A stretch of 64,000 nt of DNA from Sipunculus nudus (GCA_026874595.1 CM049306.1:21445019-21509018), one strand, 5' to 3'; shown: positions 47,065-59,304, counted from the stretch's first letter. The notes: generated by a model from the letters alone, not told the origin. Translations and numbers: made by a program.

Positions 47065-48175
47065 CTTATCGCGGAACAGCATAAATGGCGACCATCTGAT
47101 GTATGCGCTGATGATGAGTGGGCCATCAAACATGAAATAGTAATGCCCAAAAGCTTTCGCAATGAAATTCTAAGCATGGCACATGCGGCTCCTTTAGGCA
47201 TTAATAAAACTTTTTAGAAAGTTAGTACACACTTCTATTGGCCTAACCTCAGGAAAGATGTTGTACAATATTGTAAATCATGCCATACATACCAGATGGT
47301 AGGCAAGCCCAATCAGAATCCTCCTAAGGCCCCACTTATGCCTATTCATGCTTTCGAGGAACTATTCAGTAGGATTATTGTTGATTATGTTGGACCACTG
47401 CCAAAATCTAAATCTGGACATGAATACTTGCTGACAATTATGTGCGCATCTACCAGGTTCCCTGAGGCAATACCATTGCGCAAAATTAATGCCAACAGTG
47501 TTGTCAAAGCTCTGACCAAGTTTATTTACAACGTTTGGATTACCAAAATCCGTCAGGTCTGACCAAGGGTCTAATTTTATGTCTGGCTTATTCCAGCGAG
47601 TTAGGTATAAAACAGTACAGCTCTTCGCCATACCACCATGGAAGTCAGGGCGCCCTCGAGCGTTTTCACCAGACATTAAAAAACATGATTAGGACCTATT
47701 GCTGTGACACACAGAAAGACTGGGATGAAGGAATCCACCTATAGCTGTTTGCTCTCAGAGAATCCTTTCAAGATTCCTTGAATTTCAGTTCCTATGAACA
47801 AGTTTTTGGACACTCAGTTCGAAGTCCATTAAAACTGCTTTAAGAAAAACTCTTGTGTGAAAATCCTGATTCTCTTAGTTTACTGCAGTATGTCTCAGAC
47901 TTTTGCACTAAACTACACAATGTTTGTGAGATTGCAAAGTCAAATCTAAAATCTGCACAAAGTAAAATGAAAAGAAAGTATGCCAAGCACAGTGTAAGTA
48001 GGACGTTTGAGCCTGGTGAAAAGGTCCTTGATTAACTTCCCATTCCTGGCAGACTTCTGCAAGCTAGGTATTTTGGTCCTTAGATTGTTGACAAGAAAGT
48101 CAGTGATTTAAATTACATACTGTTGACACCAGATAGGCTTAAGAAGAAACAACTGTGTCATGTTAACATGTTTTA
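47065..48175 (+). pseudogene. Integrase (HHCC, DDE core, GPY/F), frameshifted
   Basis: Preceded by the N-terminal HKWRPSDVCADDEWAIKH. The zinc-binding region reads AHAAPLGINKTF, a stop, then FYWPNLRKDVVQYCKSCHTY: the CX2C pair is present, but the second His of the usual GHLG is lost. The catalytic core has D1 in IIVDYVGPLP (Asp codon 47383-47385), D2 in VRSDQGSNFMSG (47561-47563) and E in QGALERFHQTLK (47658-47660). The spacing from D2 to E is 97 nt where a D-35-E core needs 108, and the frames differ, so a small deletion lies between them. The C-terminal LQARYFGP followed by an in-frame TAG marks a broken GPY/F module near 48060-48085. Its place upstream of RT is the key oddity. Confidence 0.88.
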
Positions 48176-48307
48176 ACCATATTATGACAGAAATAGCGCA
48201 TCAGATGTTGTACATAATGTTACTGCTGTAAATTGTTTAAACACTGACCTGACCCAGTTAAAGTAGATACTGATTGTAAGTGTGATGTAGACATTCAGTG
48301 TCGAGCA

Positions 48308-49250
48308 GTGCCACTAAAAATCTATGACGTGCTTAACAACCTGGATGCCAAATTATCCCACCTTACCGCACATCAACAACAAGACCTCAAGAACCTGCTG
48401 CGGAATTATGAACATTTCTTTAGTGACATTCCAACGCGAACAAGCATGTTGAACCATGACGTCGATGTTGGCGAGGCAAGCGCAGTCAAGCAGCATCCGT
48501 ATAGACTGAATCCAGTTATCTACAGGATGAGATTCAATATTTGCTGGACAATGATTTTATTGAACCGAGTAACAGTAACTGTAGTTCACCATGTATTCTT
48601 GTGCCAAAACCTGATGGAAGTTACCGTATGTGCACAGATGATCGAAAACTGAACTCTGTCACCAAGACTAACACTTTCCCGATTCCGAGGATTGATGATT
48701 GTATTGATAGAGTCGGTAGCTCCAGATACGGCTCCAAGTTTGATTTGTTAAAAGGATTCTGGCAAGATCAGCTAACAGAACGAGCGAAAGAAGTGTCCGC
48801 ATTTGTGACGCCTTAAGGACTGTACCAGTATAAAGTTATGCCGTTTGGCATGAAAAACTCGCCAGCCACGTTCCAGCGCCTTAAGGACTGTACCAGTATA
48901 AAGTTATGCCGTTTGGCATGAAAAACTCGCCAGCCATGTGGTTGTCAAGGACATTCAGGACTGCGACGCATATATTGATGACCGCAACGTGTACAGCGAC
49001 ACCTGGGAGAAACATCTGCAAATTCTTCGCGACCTCTTCGAAAGACTCAGTGAAGCACGTCTTATCGTCAACTTAGTTAAATCTGAGTTTTGTCATGCAC
49101 AAGTAACAATTTTGGGTCATCTTGTAGGGCAGGGTCAGGTAAAACCTGTTGATGCTAAGATAAGTGCTATTTCTGCATTTCCTAGACCAGAGAACAAAAA
49201 GCAAATAATGCGTTTCTTGGTATGGTTGGATACTACAGGAAGTTTTGTCC
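48308..49250 (+). pseudogene. Ty3/gypsy-type reverse transcriptase, frameshifted
   Basis: The start region has YEHFFSDIPTRT and VKQHPYRLNP, classic for the N-terminal part of gypsy RT. Then, in the next frame, come LLDNDFIEPSNSNCSSPCIL, VPKPDGSYRMCTDDRKLNSV and FDLLKGFWQ (first catalytic Asp region). After a stop come YQYKVMPFGMKNSPATFQRL (motif B) and AYIDDRNVYS (motif C; YIDD codons 48971-48982). IVNLVKSEFCHAQVTILGH and the following VGQGQVKPVDAKISAI match the thumb/connection. A 68-bp tandem duplication of the motif B coding segment (48811-48878 and 48879-48936) removes the sequence between motifs B and C. At least two frameshifts and a stop make it inactive. Confidence 0.92.
48811..48936 (+). 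repeat. 68-bp tandem duplication within RT motif B
   Basis: CCTTAAGGACTGTACCAGTA starts at 48811 and again at 48879. At least 58 bases are identical, ending at CTCGCCAGCCA. The second copy then jumps to sequence near motif C, so a deletion accompanied the duplication. It could be real or an assembly error at a short repeat. Confidence 0.9.
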
Positions 49251-49790
49251 AAATTTTTCTGCTGTAGCTGAACCTTTGACTAATGTGTTGAAGAAGAAAC
49301 AAAAGTTTGTATGGAACGTTCAGTGTGAAAATGCATTTCAGAATTTGAAAGCAATTCTGCAAAGTTCACCAGTTTTGGTAACTCCAGACTTTTCTGAACC
49401 TGTTAAATTAGCTGTAGATACTAGTGATAGTGCTGGTGGTGCTATGTTGTTACAAGAAGGCAATAATGACATAGATTATCCAATTGACTATTTTTCAAGA
49501 AAGTTTAATGCAAACCAGAAAAACTACTCCACTATTGAAAAAGAATGTTTGGCTTTGATTTTGGCATTGCAACATTTTGAAATTTATGCTTCATCAATCA
49601 AGCCTATCATTGTCTCCAGTGATCACAATCCCCTCACGTTCATGAACAAGTTGAAGTGTAAAAATCAAAGATTGTTGCGATAGAGTTTGTTCCTACAAGA
49701 TCACAACCTTGAAATCAAACACATTAAAGGGAAAGACATTGTACTTGCTGATTGCTAATCGAGATGTTTATGAAATGTTGATGATTTTTG
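49222..49790 (+). pseudogene. Ty3/gypsy-type RNase H
   Basis: The longest intact part of pol, open for 153 codons. It starts in the RT-RNase H connection (GYYRKFCPNFSAVAEPLTNV), then has LAVDTSDSAGGAMLLQEG (first acidic residue, around 49411), NYSTIEKECLALILALQHFE (Glu, around 49537) and VSSDHNPLTFMN (Asp, around 49618). After the frame's stop at 49681, the reading LFLQDHNLEIKHIKGKDIV followed by LADC fits the usual end of the domain. It would degrade the RNA strand of the RNA-DNA hybrid during reverse transcription. It lies directly before the polypurine tract and 3' LTR, so nothing (no integrase, no env) follows it. Confidence 0.9.
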
Positions 49791-49858
49791 AGATGTTGTA
49801 AAAATTTAGTGATTGTGATCGCAAAAAGAAAGTTTAGAGAAAACTTTCTTTTTTCTTA

Positions 49859-49870
49859 CAGGAGGGGGAG
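49859..49870 (+). promoter_or_regulatory. Polypurine tract for plus-strand DNA priming
   Basis: AGGAGGGGGAG lies immediately upstream of the first base of the 3' LTR, in the position and composition of a retrotransposon PPT. Confidence 0.85.
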
Positions 49871-50068
49871 TTTTACAGGTGCCCCTTTTTATTGTGTGCA
49901 GCGGTCTTACAGATGATTGTTTTATTATGATTTATTATGCCGGGCCGGGCTGGCCAACGTGTGAACCCTGACACGGCGTTCCCGTTCTAGTATGTTCTTT
50001 GAGCGTGTGTACTGTGTATTATGGATTGTTCGTGAAAGGGAATTTTCTAGAGTTTTCGGAGCAAAGGT

Positions 50069-50074
50069 TATAAA
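50069..50074 (+). promoter_or_regulatory. LTR TATA box
   Basis: TATAAA in the U3 of the 3' LTR. The same position holds TATAAATAG or TATAAAAAG in the sister LTRs and is followed by a conserved GGGCTGTGTTTTAGAGCC-like block, the likely initiation region. Confidence 0.7.
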
Positions 50075-50473
50075 TTTAGACCGTGTTTTAGAGCCGGGAG
50101 AGAGGTGAGAGAATATTCCAGCGGACACAGAAGCGTGTAAGTCAGTTCGTGGGACCTATTCCGATAAGTGCGGCACGTATAGATTCTCTTCAGATTTTCT
50201 TCTATATTTGTGACGAATCTTATTTGGTCTTCAGTTTACTTTCGGTATTGTTACAAGAGCTTTACATAGGACTGTTATTCTCCGAGAGAATTTGTGTGAA
50301 CTGTTCGTCCGGTTTATACATTTTAAAGGACTAATCGCTGTGACAGTGGTGGTATCCAGGTACTGAGCACTTTGTTTTTTTTACTGTGTGATTGAATTGA
50401 TTTGTTGTTATACTGCTGTTATACTGTGTAATGATATTGATTTAGTGTATTGTAATGTTAGGGTTGTTTTAAG

Positions 50474-50479
50474 AATAAA
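50474..50479 (+). terminator. LTR polyadenylation signal
   Basis: AATAAA in GTTTTAAGAATAAATTATA, conserved in all copies of the LTR, so it is probably the R-region poly(A) signal of the retrotransposon transcript. Confidence 0.6.
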
Positions 50480-50640
50480 TTATAATTATTTGTAAACAAA
50501 AAAAAAAACACTGACTTCTTTATTCCTTCCCCCAGACATTTCCCGCTGCCTAGTGTTACAGAATTTGATTTTTTTTATATCCTTGACAAAATTTATGTTC
50601 ATCACGCATACGTGATCTGTTGATATTAGTTTCCGTAACA

Positions 50641-51147
50641 TCGTATACTCTCTAGAGGAAAAGCGAACCGGCAGGTGGGCGGGGGGGGGGGGGGGGGGTC
50701 TGGCTTTTTAGCTGCAGCTAAGAGAACGACTATCTATGAAAGAGATTTATAACATAAATTTGGAGGAAAGTCATGATTGAAGATTAATATTATACTAAAG
50801 TTTTCACTAGCTGCTAAACAAAACGCTGTGACGTTGTTACAGTCTGTTTTTATTGATTGTAGCTTGGTGAGCAACTGGTAAAGGTTTTTTTTCAACGAAA
50901 TATTCCATGCATTCTGTGATCAGTTGACCCCAACATTACCAGAAAGTCCAATGTAACATGTTTTATGGTAACAAATTCTGGGAATTCACATTTCATATGA
51001 AAGGACTGTCTGTTTGAATCGGGCAATTATGAGGTACGGTTCTTTTACCTACACTTTACCCCAGTTGGGATTACATATCTCGGTTTCTCACGTATATTGC
51101 ATGAAAACGTGCCGCCACAAAAATGCCCGAAACTTCCCGTTATTTAA
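50641..51147. other. Anonymous sequence with poly-G run
   Basis: A G run of about 18 at 50680-50698. Nothing else recognised. Confidence 0.5.
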
Positions 51148-51300
51148 AGGTTCCTCACGCAGCGGTTTTTCACTGCAGTTGCCCCAGACCTCTTTTCGTG
51201 AAACCGTTGCTTTGTATACCAAGAATCTCTGGGTTTGACCACCAGGGTGGGCACAGAACAAAGACCAATGAGAGCGTGTTATCGCAAAAATTTAGGTGGA
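51148..51300 (+). repeat. Dispersed repeat family R1, copy 2 (partial)
   Basis: CCTCACGCAGCGGTTTTTCA, GAAACCGTTGCTTTGTATAC, then CTGGGTTTGACCACCAGGGT and GGGCACAGAACAAAGA are collinear with 52610-52730. The downstream half seen in the other copies is missing. The strand is nominal. Confidence 0.7.
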
Positions 51301-52599
51301 CAAGGGTTGTGATAATAAGTAAACACTTCATTGTCCCATAAACCACCTCTCCTAATAACTAGCGTTACCCATATCTATTTTATAGTTTTGGACAGACAGC
51401 CAAACAACTAGACAAATGAACTGACGAACAGGGTGAAAACATTACTGCTGCTAATTTTTATTGTCAAAGTTGAAAAAAAAATGAAACACTTTTGTTAGTC
51501 ACACAACTCTTGGGTATAAACTGTCTTTGACAGGAATGCAAATACAAGGGAAGAGACACGTGTATAAGGTATCTTTACAGAACCGAATTAGAAATCGGAC
51601 CCGTGGAATTAATTACACAACACAAAACAAAGGTTACCACAAAACGGGCATACTTTAATTATCAGGGTTTCAAAGTTTAATGTCAAACTGCTATCCATCT
51701 AGAAGAGTATTGAGAATATAACCCGTAACGCATTAGAAATGTAAACTATTAGAGCTTCAGTTTATTAAGCATTTTTATCCGATTATCACACCTTCTCTTA
51801 ATACATAAATTAGACAGTTATGAGATAAAGAGTGGCTGCGTTGACATTTCATGTGTAGTTGTAATTAACAGTGAGAAATCCAATTACAGAAATGCGGACT
51901 CGGGGGTGTTGGATCGGTGCTGAGGCCTCAGTTGGTTCTGTTTTTCATTAAATCTTTACTACAGGGACCAATTTGTTAACTAATGTTGTTCTGTTGATTA
52001 GACTACAGTCGGCCACATTAGGCGTACAGTCAGCCCTAAGTCACGGTTCAGCCACGGAAAGCCATTACGTGGAATCGTCGGGAATAGTGCAGGGGCAAAG
52101 AACCATACCTGCAAAACTGGTCCCGGATATTAAACTATCATACTATACATATATATGCTCCTTAGTTATATATGCAGGGTTTCTTGAAAACTTTTGTTAG
52201 ACATTTCACTGTTCATATTCAAGATGAATATTTATGGCATCATTTTGATTATATAATTATCGGGACTACTATTTATAATTGACCGGCCAAACCCTAAAAT
52301 GTGCTTAGGAAAAAAAGCGGCATTTGACATTAAAGGTCAAATTTGAAGGTCAAAAGGTTAACTCTCCATCAAATTCATCCTCTTGTTTTTTTTGATAAAT
52401 TTGGTCTTTCATTGGAATTTTAGCAACAGGAGTCTCAGCTTCTGAATTCTGAACATATATCTGATGGTCACCTTTTGTGCCCTCAAATATAACAAGTAAT
52501 AATGTTTAAAAATTTAAAGTATTACAGGTGGCGCCACCAGTCTTCTGTAGCAGTTAATGTCCAGTAAGATAAAAAAGCCAGTACATGTCAGCGTGTGAA
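51301..52599. other. Anonymous AT-rich sequence
   Basis: No gene recognised. AAAGGTCAAATTTGAAGGTC at 52332-52351 is another pair of AAGGTCA-type half-sites. Confidence 0.4.
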
Positions 52600-52890
52600 A
52601 TGTTACGCTCCTCACGCAGAGGTTAAACACTGTAGTCGTTCCAGTCGTTTTCAAGTAACCGCTGCTTTGTACAGCAAGATTCCCTGGGTCTGAGCACCAG
52701 GGTGCGCACAGAGCAAAGAACACACTGCTCAGAAAGGTGAGCAAAAAATTGATTTTGGCCCTGTACCAGAAATGGTGAAATGCGACCAACTAGAGCGAGA
52801 GTCGCAGGTTTAAGATTTTGAGCTGGATGCACAATGCGATACCGTACCCTCATTGGTCTGATCACAATTCTTTGCTCACCAGAGTTTGCC
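52600..52890 (-). repeat. Dispersed repeat family R1, copy 3 (most complete)
   Basis: Combines the left blocks of copy 2 (CTCCTCACGCAGAGGTT, AACCGCTGCTTTGTACAGCA, CTGGGTCTGAGCACCAGGGT) with the right blocks of copy 1 (TTTGAGCTGGATGCACAATG, TTCTTTGCTCACC). The overlapping open frames on both strands come from the repeat. The strand is nominal. Confidence 0.72.
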
Positions 52891-55265
52891 ACCGCAAATC
52901 AGTTCCATCAATGTTGCAAAGAGGTGCACATTTATGTACAAAGGGCCACGTTTTGTCCCGTTCTCTTTGAACGTGGGCCCCTCACGACCATCCACGTGCA
53001 CACACGGTTCGAAGGCTTCGTCCTCCCAAGTCCTTCCACGACCTTCATGAACGTGGTGAACCGTAGACAGAACATGTTGATGAGAGCTATAGGCTTAAGC
53101 GATAGATCATTAACAAAAGTATAGCGTTATATATCGAGGGAAATGAAAATACCGATTATCTAAAAGAGACTATCGGTAAAAGAGAAGAAAATTCCAATTG
53201 AGTTTAAAAAATCTATTTGAAAAAAAGCAGCGGGTTAAGAAGTGACAAAGTACGCGATGGATAGGAGAACAAACGAAAGGGCTGCAATGATGCAAATGCT
53301 TTGAACGAACATTTATATATAGTTTGGTTTCCGTGTGATGTATAAGATTTATTTTATTTCAAATCAACTTTTCCAGAGGCGTCTAGTGTATCACATTTCT
53401 TGTCAGAGCTCTCGATTATCATATTGATTTTTGTACCGATAATCATATGAAAGATAAAGAAGCGTGCTTTTCAGATTTTAGTGCAAAACATGTAGAAGAT
53501 TATACAGCTGTTTTGTATAAATAATTATTTTGAAACAGGAAGTCACCTGATGTATACAACACACAAGCTATTTACCACACCATGCAAGGGGCCGGCCGGC
53601 GGCTGTATTAGATAAAGAACCTTTGGAGGGTTGATCTGATAGGCGCAGGACGTGTATAACATGACAGGCACGAGTAATAGGAACTCAATACCGATACAGA
53701 ACAAAGAAACAAAAGGAAACCTGACCAGGGAAATGTACATTAGCATAAACACACGTTTCAAGACAAAACGTATATTAGCATAGACGCTTCAGATCAACAT
53801 GTGTATAAGCATATAGGCACTGTTTACAAGAAACTCAAGTTATGCCTTAGAAAGTTATGAAATGTTTGATATTTATATATTATATACAGAATCCTTATCT
53901 GGTAATACAATAATCATCAATAATCAGGTAAAAACAACATAATTTGGATTTTGGATTAATTATCATAAAGGTTTATATGTATAAACACCTGTAAAGTTAA
54001 CTACTTGAAAAAAGGTGTGCTTCAACGGTCTATTTTATGCAATTATAAACTGTTAGTTTTATATATGTTGTAAATAAACAATCTGGACGTTCCTACAAAA
54101 TCACTGTTATGCTAAAATTGAATATGTTTACAATATCATAATGCTAACATTAATATACATTAATATATTAAAATATATGTATATGAATAAATAATATAGA
54201 TAAATTTAATTAAGATATAGTTATAGTGTCAGAATCGGTTAACGAATATCCCCAGGTTTCTGTTTTCATCAACTATCAACAAAAATTTAACCCGATAAAA
54301 CCCACTTGTTTTGTTTCTTTTAAAGCACATAATAATTCTTTTGTCATGGTAAATTTATGAAAATTTGTTGTTTTTTATCACATTTTTATTCATAAAGCTT
54401 ATCAAGCGTCCATGATATAAAGTAAAAATGTTTTTTTGTAAATCTGACTTCGAGATTCAAACACCCAAGCAAAACTATATCGCCGAGCGATCGCAAGTGA
54501 AGGCTCCTTCGTTCCCCTCCCCCCCTCCCCCCCCCCCCCCCCCCCATCACCTTATGGCCCGGCCTCCCCATATACCCACAAATTGAGCAGTAATAGGGAT
54601 AACTCAGACAAGTCATGTTGCTTGAAAAAAAAAACAGGTAAATTTAATAACTGTGGCTATCAGTCCTATACGTATATATATGACTAGCAAGATGGGGATA
54701 CACATACGACCTCGTAAAAATAAAGGTGTAGGTCAAAATAAATAGCTGGTGTGGAGGTCGGTTATATTTGACATCAAACAGGGGCAGGGGTGGTTGAAAA
54801 TGAAGATCCACCACGGAGTGTACGGCCTTCGCAATAAAATAAATATCAGGAGCTACTTTGCAACTTAAGATCGATCGGTTTGTAACCAAAAGAGACACGA
54901 GAAAGTTCGGCCGAACTTTTTTTTTATTCAAATATGGATATAGAAATAAACTCATCAACCCCTATAGGCCTCCCTCCCCGCGGGAAGTGCCTAAATCTTA
55001 AATTGTGTTTGTAAAATGATATCCTCGGAGGCCCCAGTCTCAACACACCTTTCATATTTACATCCTGGTCTTTCTGGCATGTTCGCTCATTCACCTTTTA
55101 CGATCCCAAGCAAGAGTATTCGTTAGTGCTGCCTGGAGATTTTTCGTCCTACATTTTTAGTAATGTAACCAAGGGCGTCAGTACAGGGGAGTTACAACCC
55201 GCCTCCCCCCCCCCCCCCCCAATTTTTAGCAAGGGGAGTGGATGGGGTGGGGTTGATCAATGTAA
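52891..55265. other. Anonymous sequence with poly-C runs
   Basis: Long C runs at about 54514-54545 and 55206-55222. No gene supported. Confidence 0.4.
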
Positions 55266-55790
55266 TCATCCCCTGCTATTCGGAGAATAATGTTTATATA
55301 TTGGAAATGAAATATATGAATAATTAGAACTATAGACGTTGGTTCCTTTTCTGAATTTACTATGAAATGTGTATTTGAATTGTGTCACAGACACACACAC
55401 ATACACACATGTATATATATGTATACTTTGATTTCTCTGATTATATATACATTGATTACCCTTCCATGATTGCGAGTCATACCCCAACCCTTGCAGATAA
55501 ATTGACGCCACTGAATTAACCAATACGTCTTTGATGATGAAGTCGCGCTCCTGTTGTATAACTCTTGGCCGGGGGTCACTTTGGAGAAAGATTCTAAACA
55601 TGCACCACAAGGAAGTCGATCTAAATTCACCATTTTTTCTTTTATCATGGGACAGAGAGAATAAAAATACTAGATGCTTATATCGCGACTGTGTTAATTT
55701 AAGATAGAAAGTATCTTTCCGCTCGGACCCCTGTGGCTGATTTCCTTGAGTAAAACAATTCAAAAGGAACCAGGTTTGCACATATGTCAA
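55266..55790 (-). other. Unexplained open frame(s) on the minus strand
   Basis: A 174-codon open frame is the longest in this part of the window, with a second minus-strand frame open over 55385-55648. The central part (NGEFRSTSLWCMFRIFLQSD, then ERDFIIKDVLVNSVASIYLQ) has ordinary composition. The C-terminal part is (CA)n/(TA)n simple-sequence translation (YTCVYVCVSV). I recognise no domain, and no promoter or splice signals stand out. It is probably chance or an old repeat-derived frame. Confidence 0.2.
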
Positions 55791-58700
55791 TAAAATGTCA
55801 CATTTTCTATCCCTGAAGCTGTATAAATTTTAGGTATTGGAAACTAGAATCAGGCGTTTCCGACTGAATCATACTTTAGTGCTACAGGGGTCTGCTCCCA
55901 GTGCAGTTCTGGACAATCTTTCTTTAAGTCCATAGCATTTACAACATAATATCTCTGTATGTTTATTGATCCGTCAGCTGTTACTGTGTGGGTATTATGT
56001 GTGCATTGCGTGACATATGAACGCGGTCAGTAAAGCTTTAAATAAGGTTTTCCATTATCTATTCAGTCCGGGGAAAAACAAATATCGGAATGTCTATAGA
56101 CAAATATCCAGCCAAGAGCAGAATTAACGCATGTTCATACCTTGGTCTTGCAAATGGGCCTTTTCTCAATAGACATTTCGGGAAATATTAGGAATTTTTT
56201 TAATTAACTTTAAAACTCTTTGCGACGGTATTATCATATTCTATTTTTTACTTTATTCAAGACGTGAAAATACTTCAGAGACCAGGCACACTTGTCATGA
56301 TTTCTATCTGTAGTTTTGACTTTGCTGGCACTCTGGTATGTAACCGAAATCAAAAGTAACCTTTTCATAAATCTTTTTTTTTATAAAAAATCTTTGAATG
56401 CTTTTCTTAAAGTCAAAACAAGTATATATTAACAATGTGACCCTAAACAAGCAATCATCAGCTCTTAAATGTAATTTTTATTGAATGTTGCATATGACCT
56501 TGACCTTCATAAAAAGGACTGGGATGGTGTGACAAAATATCTGATATATTTTTCCCCACAATAATCTGCTAAGATACCCTATATAGTTTTCCTGTCCAGA
56601 AGAAAAAAAAACAACAACAACTGCATGATTCTCAAGCTTGTCATGTAGCTGTGACATAGCTTTCGTGCTTCGATTTGTCTCTTGGACAGTAGCTGAACAT
56701 TTGTATGTGGGATGGTTTCAAGTTATTGACCTAAATATTTAAGGTGGGACGGGCCTATTATGTCATGGGCTCTATAAATTTCACTCTCCTAACATTACAC
56801 ACATTTATGTTGCTTATTTCTCACTTTATATTGTATGACCGAGCCAGACTTCATTTACAGCAGTGTTTTAAGCAATTAGGAGAACATTTGTGGTATTGTG
56901 TCGTGTATAAATACCGTAAAAGCAGAATGGTTTCATTTTTGGACCAAGCCACTTTGCACAAACATTGATCTGTTTTCTCGTCTTATGATATAAGGTAATG
57001 TCAGACATTACTGGTCTTGAGCAATAGCGGCTGAATATATTGTAAGGTGCAAATACTTAGGGACCCCTAATATGTTAAAAGTAAACCTCTATTAACCAAT
57101 GATCCTCTAGGCTAGTTTAGTGCTTTACTTGGGTATAACCCTGGTGAGACTATGGTCTTCTGTCTGAATTTATAAAGACTTTATGTAACATACGACTCAT
57201 ATACTTTTTTTCTGTAAACAGGTTGTCATTATAAACTGACTCTGCGTCTGGTGGTCTTGGTATAACTCAAATGTGTACAAGTATATAACTATTGTCCCTG
57301 CCTGCAGAAATAATACGCTTCAGTGGGAATGATAAGCAAAATATGTGTTAATGCAAAATCATAAAATATTTTAACATTAAAACATAATAATAAGCGATAT
57401 AGTAATATACATGATTTCCAGCTCATTAAGTGCAACGTAAAATATATATTCTGTCCCAATAGACTATGGCATGGACGGGCCCGACAGGTAAATCTTGACT
57501 CACTGACGTCCATGTTTTCGGATTTGGGAAGAATAAATAATTTTTTATTACTATCTTGCTTTCTATTTTAGGATTCCTCTATTATTCATTAAAATGCTGA
57601 CGGTGAAACCATGGCAATGATTTAAATGCAAATATTCAGACCACAAGGTCTCATATATGTACTGAGTCAAAATCATTCATAAGCCTTTAATAGACTGATG
57701 TATAAGGTATGAACGAACTATGTGGACGATGTCCCCCGAGCATTGCCTCCAGAACTACTGGGCTTTAATTAAAATATCTGTGTCTTGTACCAACCCCGCT
57801 TCTGTTGTATGGTAATAAAATTTATTAAGGTATTTACCTTATAGAAATGAGTGATTTATCTACTGATATGTGGTTACATACAACTTTGATACGTTTTCAT
57901 TCACGATTCATAAGCACCTGTCTGATGAAAGGTGTATACATGCCAGATTTACTTATCCTATTCAAGTGGGACAGAATGTAGATGCTTTGCAGCACGTTCA
58001 CTCAGCAAGTGCTCATTGCATATGCTTTTTGTAGATATTTCGTTCAAATATGATCACGCAAGTTTGACTCTAAAGATTCCGAGAGATAGGCCTAATATAG
58101 AATGTAAACCCTCATGAATGACAACATCAAAAATTCTATTTTATTATTCGGGTTCTTCCAGAATCTTCTTGGAAGCCTTATTGTGATAGTAATACATTTG
58201 TAGCATAATTATGACATAAAACTTCCTGTTATCAGCTTTGTAATGTTATAAATATATTTTTCATTCAGATTTTAAATTTATAGCACTTCTTAATTTGTTT
58301 TCAAGGGATCAGTCGAGTTAACTATTCGCCTCTCTGGCTTATTCCTGCATTGCAGCTGACTTTTTGGATTGATCTGTCAATTTATGACGTATTTCCAAAT
58401 ATAAATTTGACGCCCAATGTTGATCAAACTTTAATATCAATTCATAGTTTAATCTATATATCCCATTACGACAATCAGACTGATTTAGTTTTATATACCA
58501 TTCATGAGTTGGTATGCGTCATTCAGCGGTTTCAGTGGAACGAAAATAAATGGCTGTGTGGTATCAGAGACATATAGCAATAATTCTTCACCGAGTCAAC
58601 GCTTTTATTAATTCCAGATTGTATTACATATCTGCAGTAATATTAAACAATTTTGAAACAATTTTGAAGAATTCACTTGGCAGGGATATTTACAATGAAA

Positions 58701-59304
58701 TGAAATATACAAGGTATGAAATCAATACCACTGAGCCTGGGAAAACAATTACTCGGTGAAGGGTCAAAACCAGCTGTGACACTGAAACTAACAAGGCACG
58801 ATATGTTGATTTCTGGTTCCTGACATAACTGCATGCACGTTTTAAAATATCTCACGTGTAGAATATTCGAAATATACCTGGTGTTCCAGTTATATTTCGT
58901 AGAGTTACGCCAATAGCAATGTTTATTTTCGCTCCATAGTTGATATTGTTTTTGTCTTCTACTTCAGCAGTCTTTACATTAGGCGGTTGATTAAAAACCT
59001 ACATCTGAAAACAAGAGGTAAAGTTTACTACCTGCATATGGAAGTGTACAATAAAGTAACAGGCCCAGTCCATCTTGGGTACAGTAGAAAAATAGTCACA
59101 TATATAATTTATATGCATGTCAGAACTAGAATTTTCAAAACGATTTCCAAGTTTTAGTCCTGCATCGCTGTGTGTAGAAACTAGCATAAAACACACATGA
59201 TAATCGCAAATTTCCAGTTTAAATTCCTTTTAATAAGGAGACTTGTATTGGACTAGGACATGAACTTATACTCGGTTTTCAAATGACTGGAACTTGAAAA
59301 GTGG
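55791..59304. other. Anonymous AT-rich sequence
   Basis: Open frames of 60-75 codons only, none with a domain. A CATATGACCTTGACCTTCAT half-site pair lies at 56487-56506. Nothing else supported. Confidence 0.4.

Larger units (their letters stand above)
45309..50640 (+). mobile_element. Degenerate Gmr1-like Ty3/gypsy LTR retrotransposon
   Basis: A 5.3-kb element: truncated 5' LTR, Gag, protease region, integrase, RT, RNase H, polypurine tract and intact 3' LTR. RT (motif B and YIDD), RNase H and the integrase GPY/F module are of Ty3/gypsy type. Integrase lies before RT, the order of Ty1/copia. This combination defines the Gmr1 group described by Goodwin and Poulter, first in deuterostomes. The capsid's SCAN-like region agrees, since Gmr1-like Gag has been proposed as the source of vertebrate SCAN domains (Emerson and Thomas). 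No env-like frame follows RNase H. Frameshifts, stops, loss of the 5' LTR R/U5 and primer-binding site, and a tandem duplication in RT show it is inactive. No target duplication was found (45304-45308 GAAAT against TCGTA after 50640). Confidence 0.92.
49871..50640 (+). mobile_element. 3' LTR of the Gmr1-like element
   Basis: 770 bp, starting TTTTACAGGTGCCCC (family TGTTACAGGTGC with one change) and ending GTTTCCGTAACA at 50640. It contains U3 with a TATA box, R with an AATAAA signal, and the CACTGACTTCTTTATTC and CCGCTGCCTAGTGTTACAGAA blocks that link it to the four other LTRs in the window. Confidence 0.93.

Noticed and set aside
45309..50640. An endogenous retrovirus with env
   Set aside because: RNase H is followed within about 100 bp by the polypurine tract and LTR; no envelope-like frame exists, so it is a retrotransposon.
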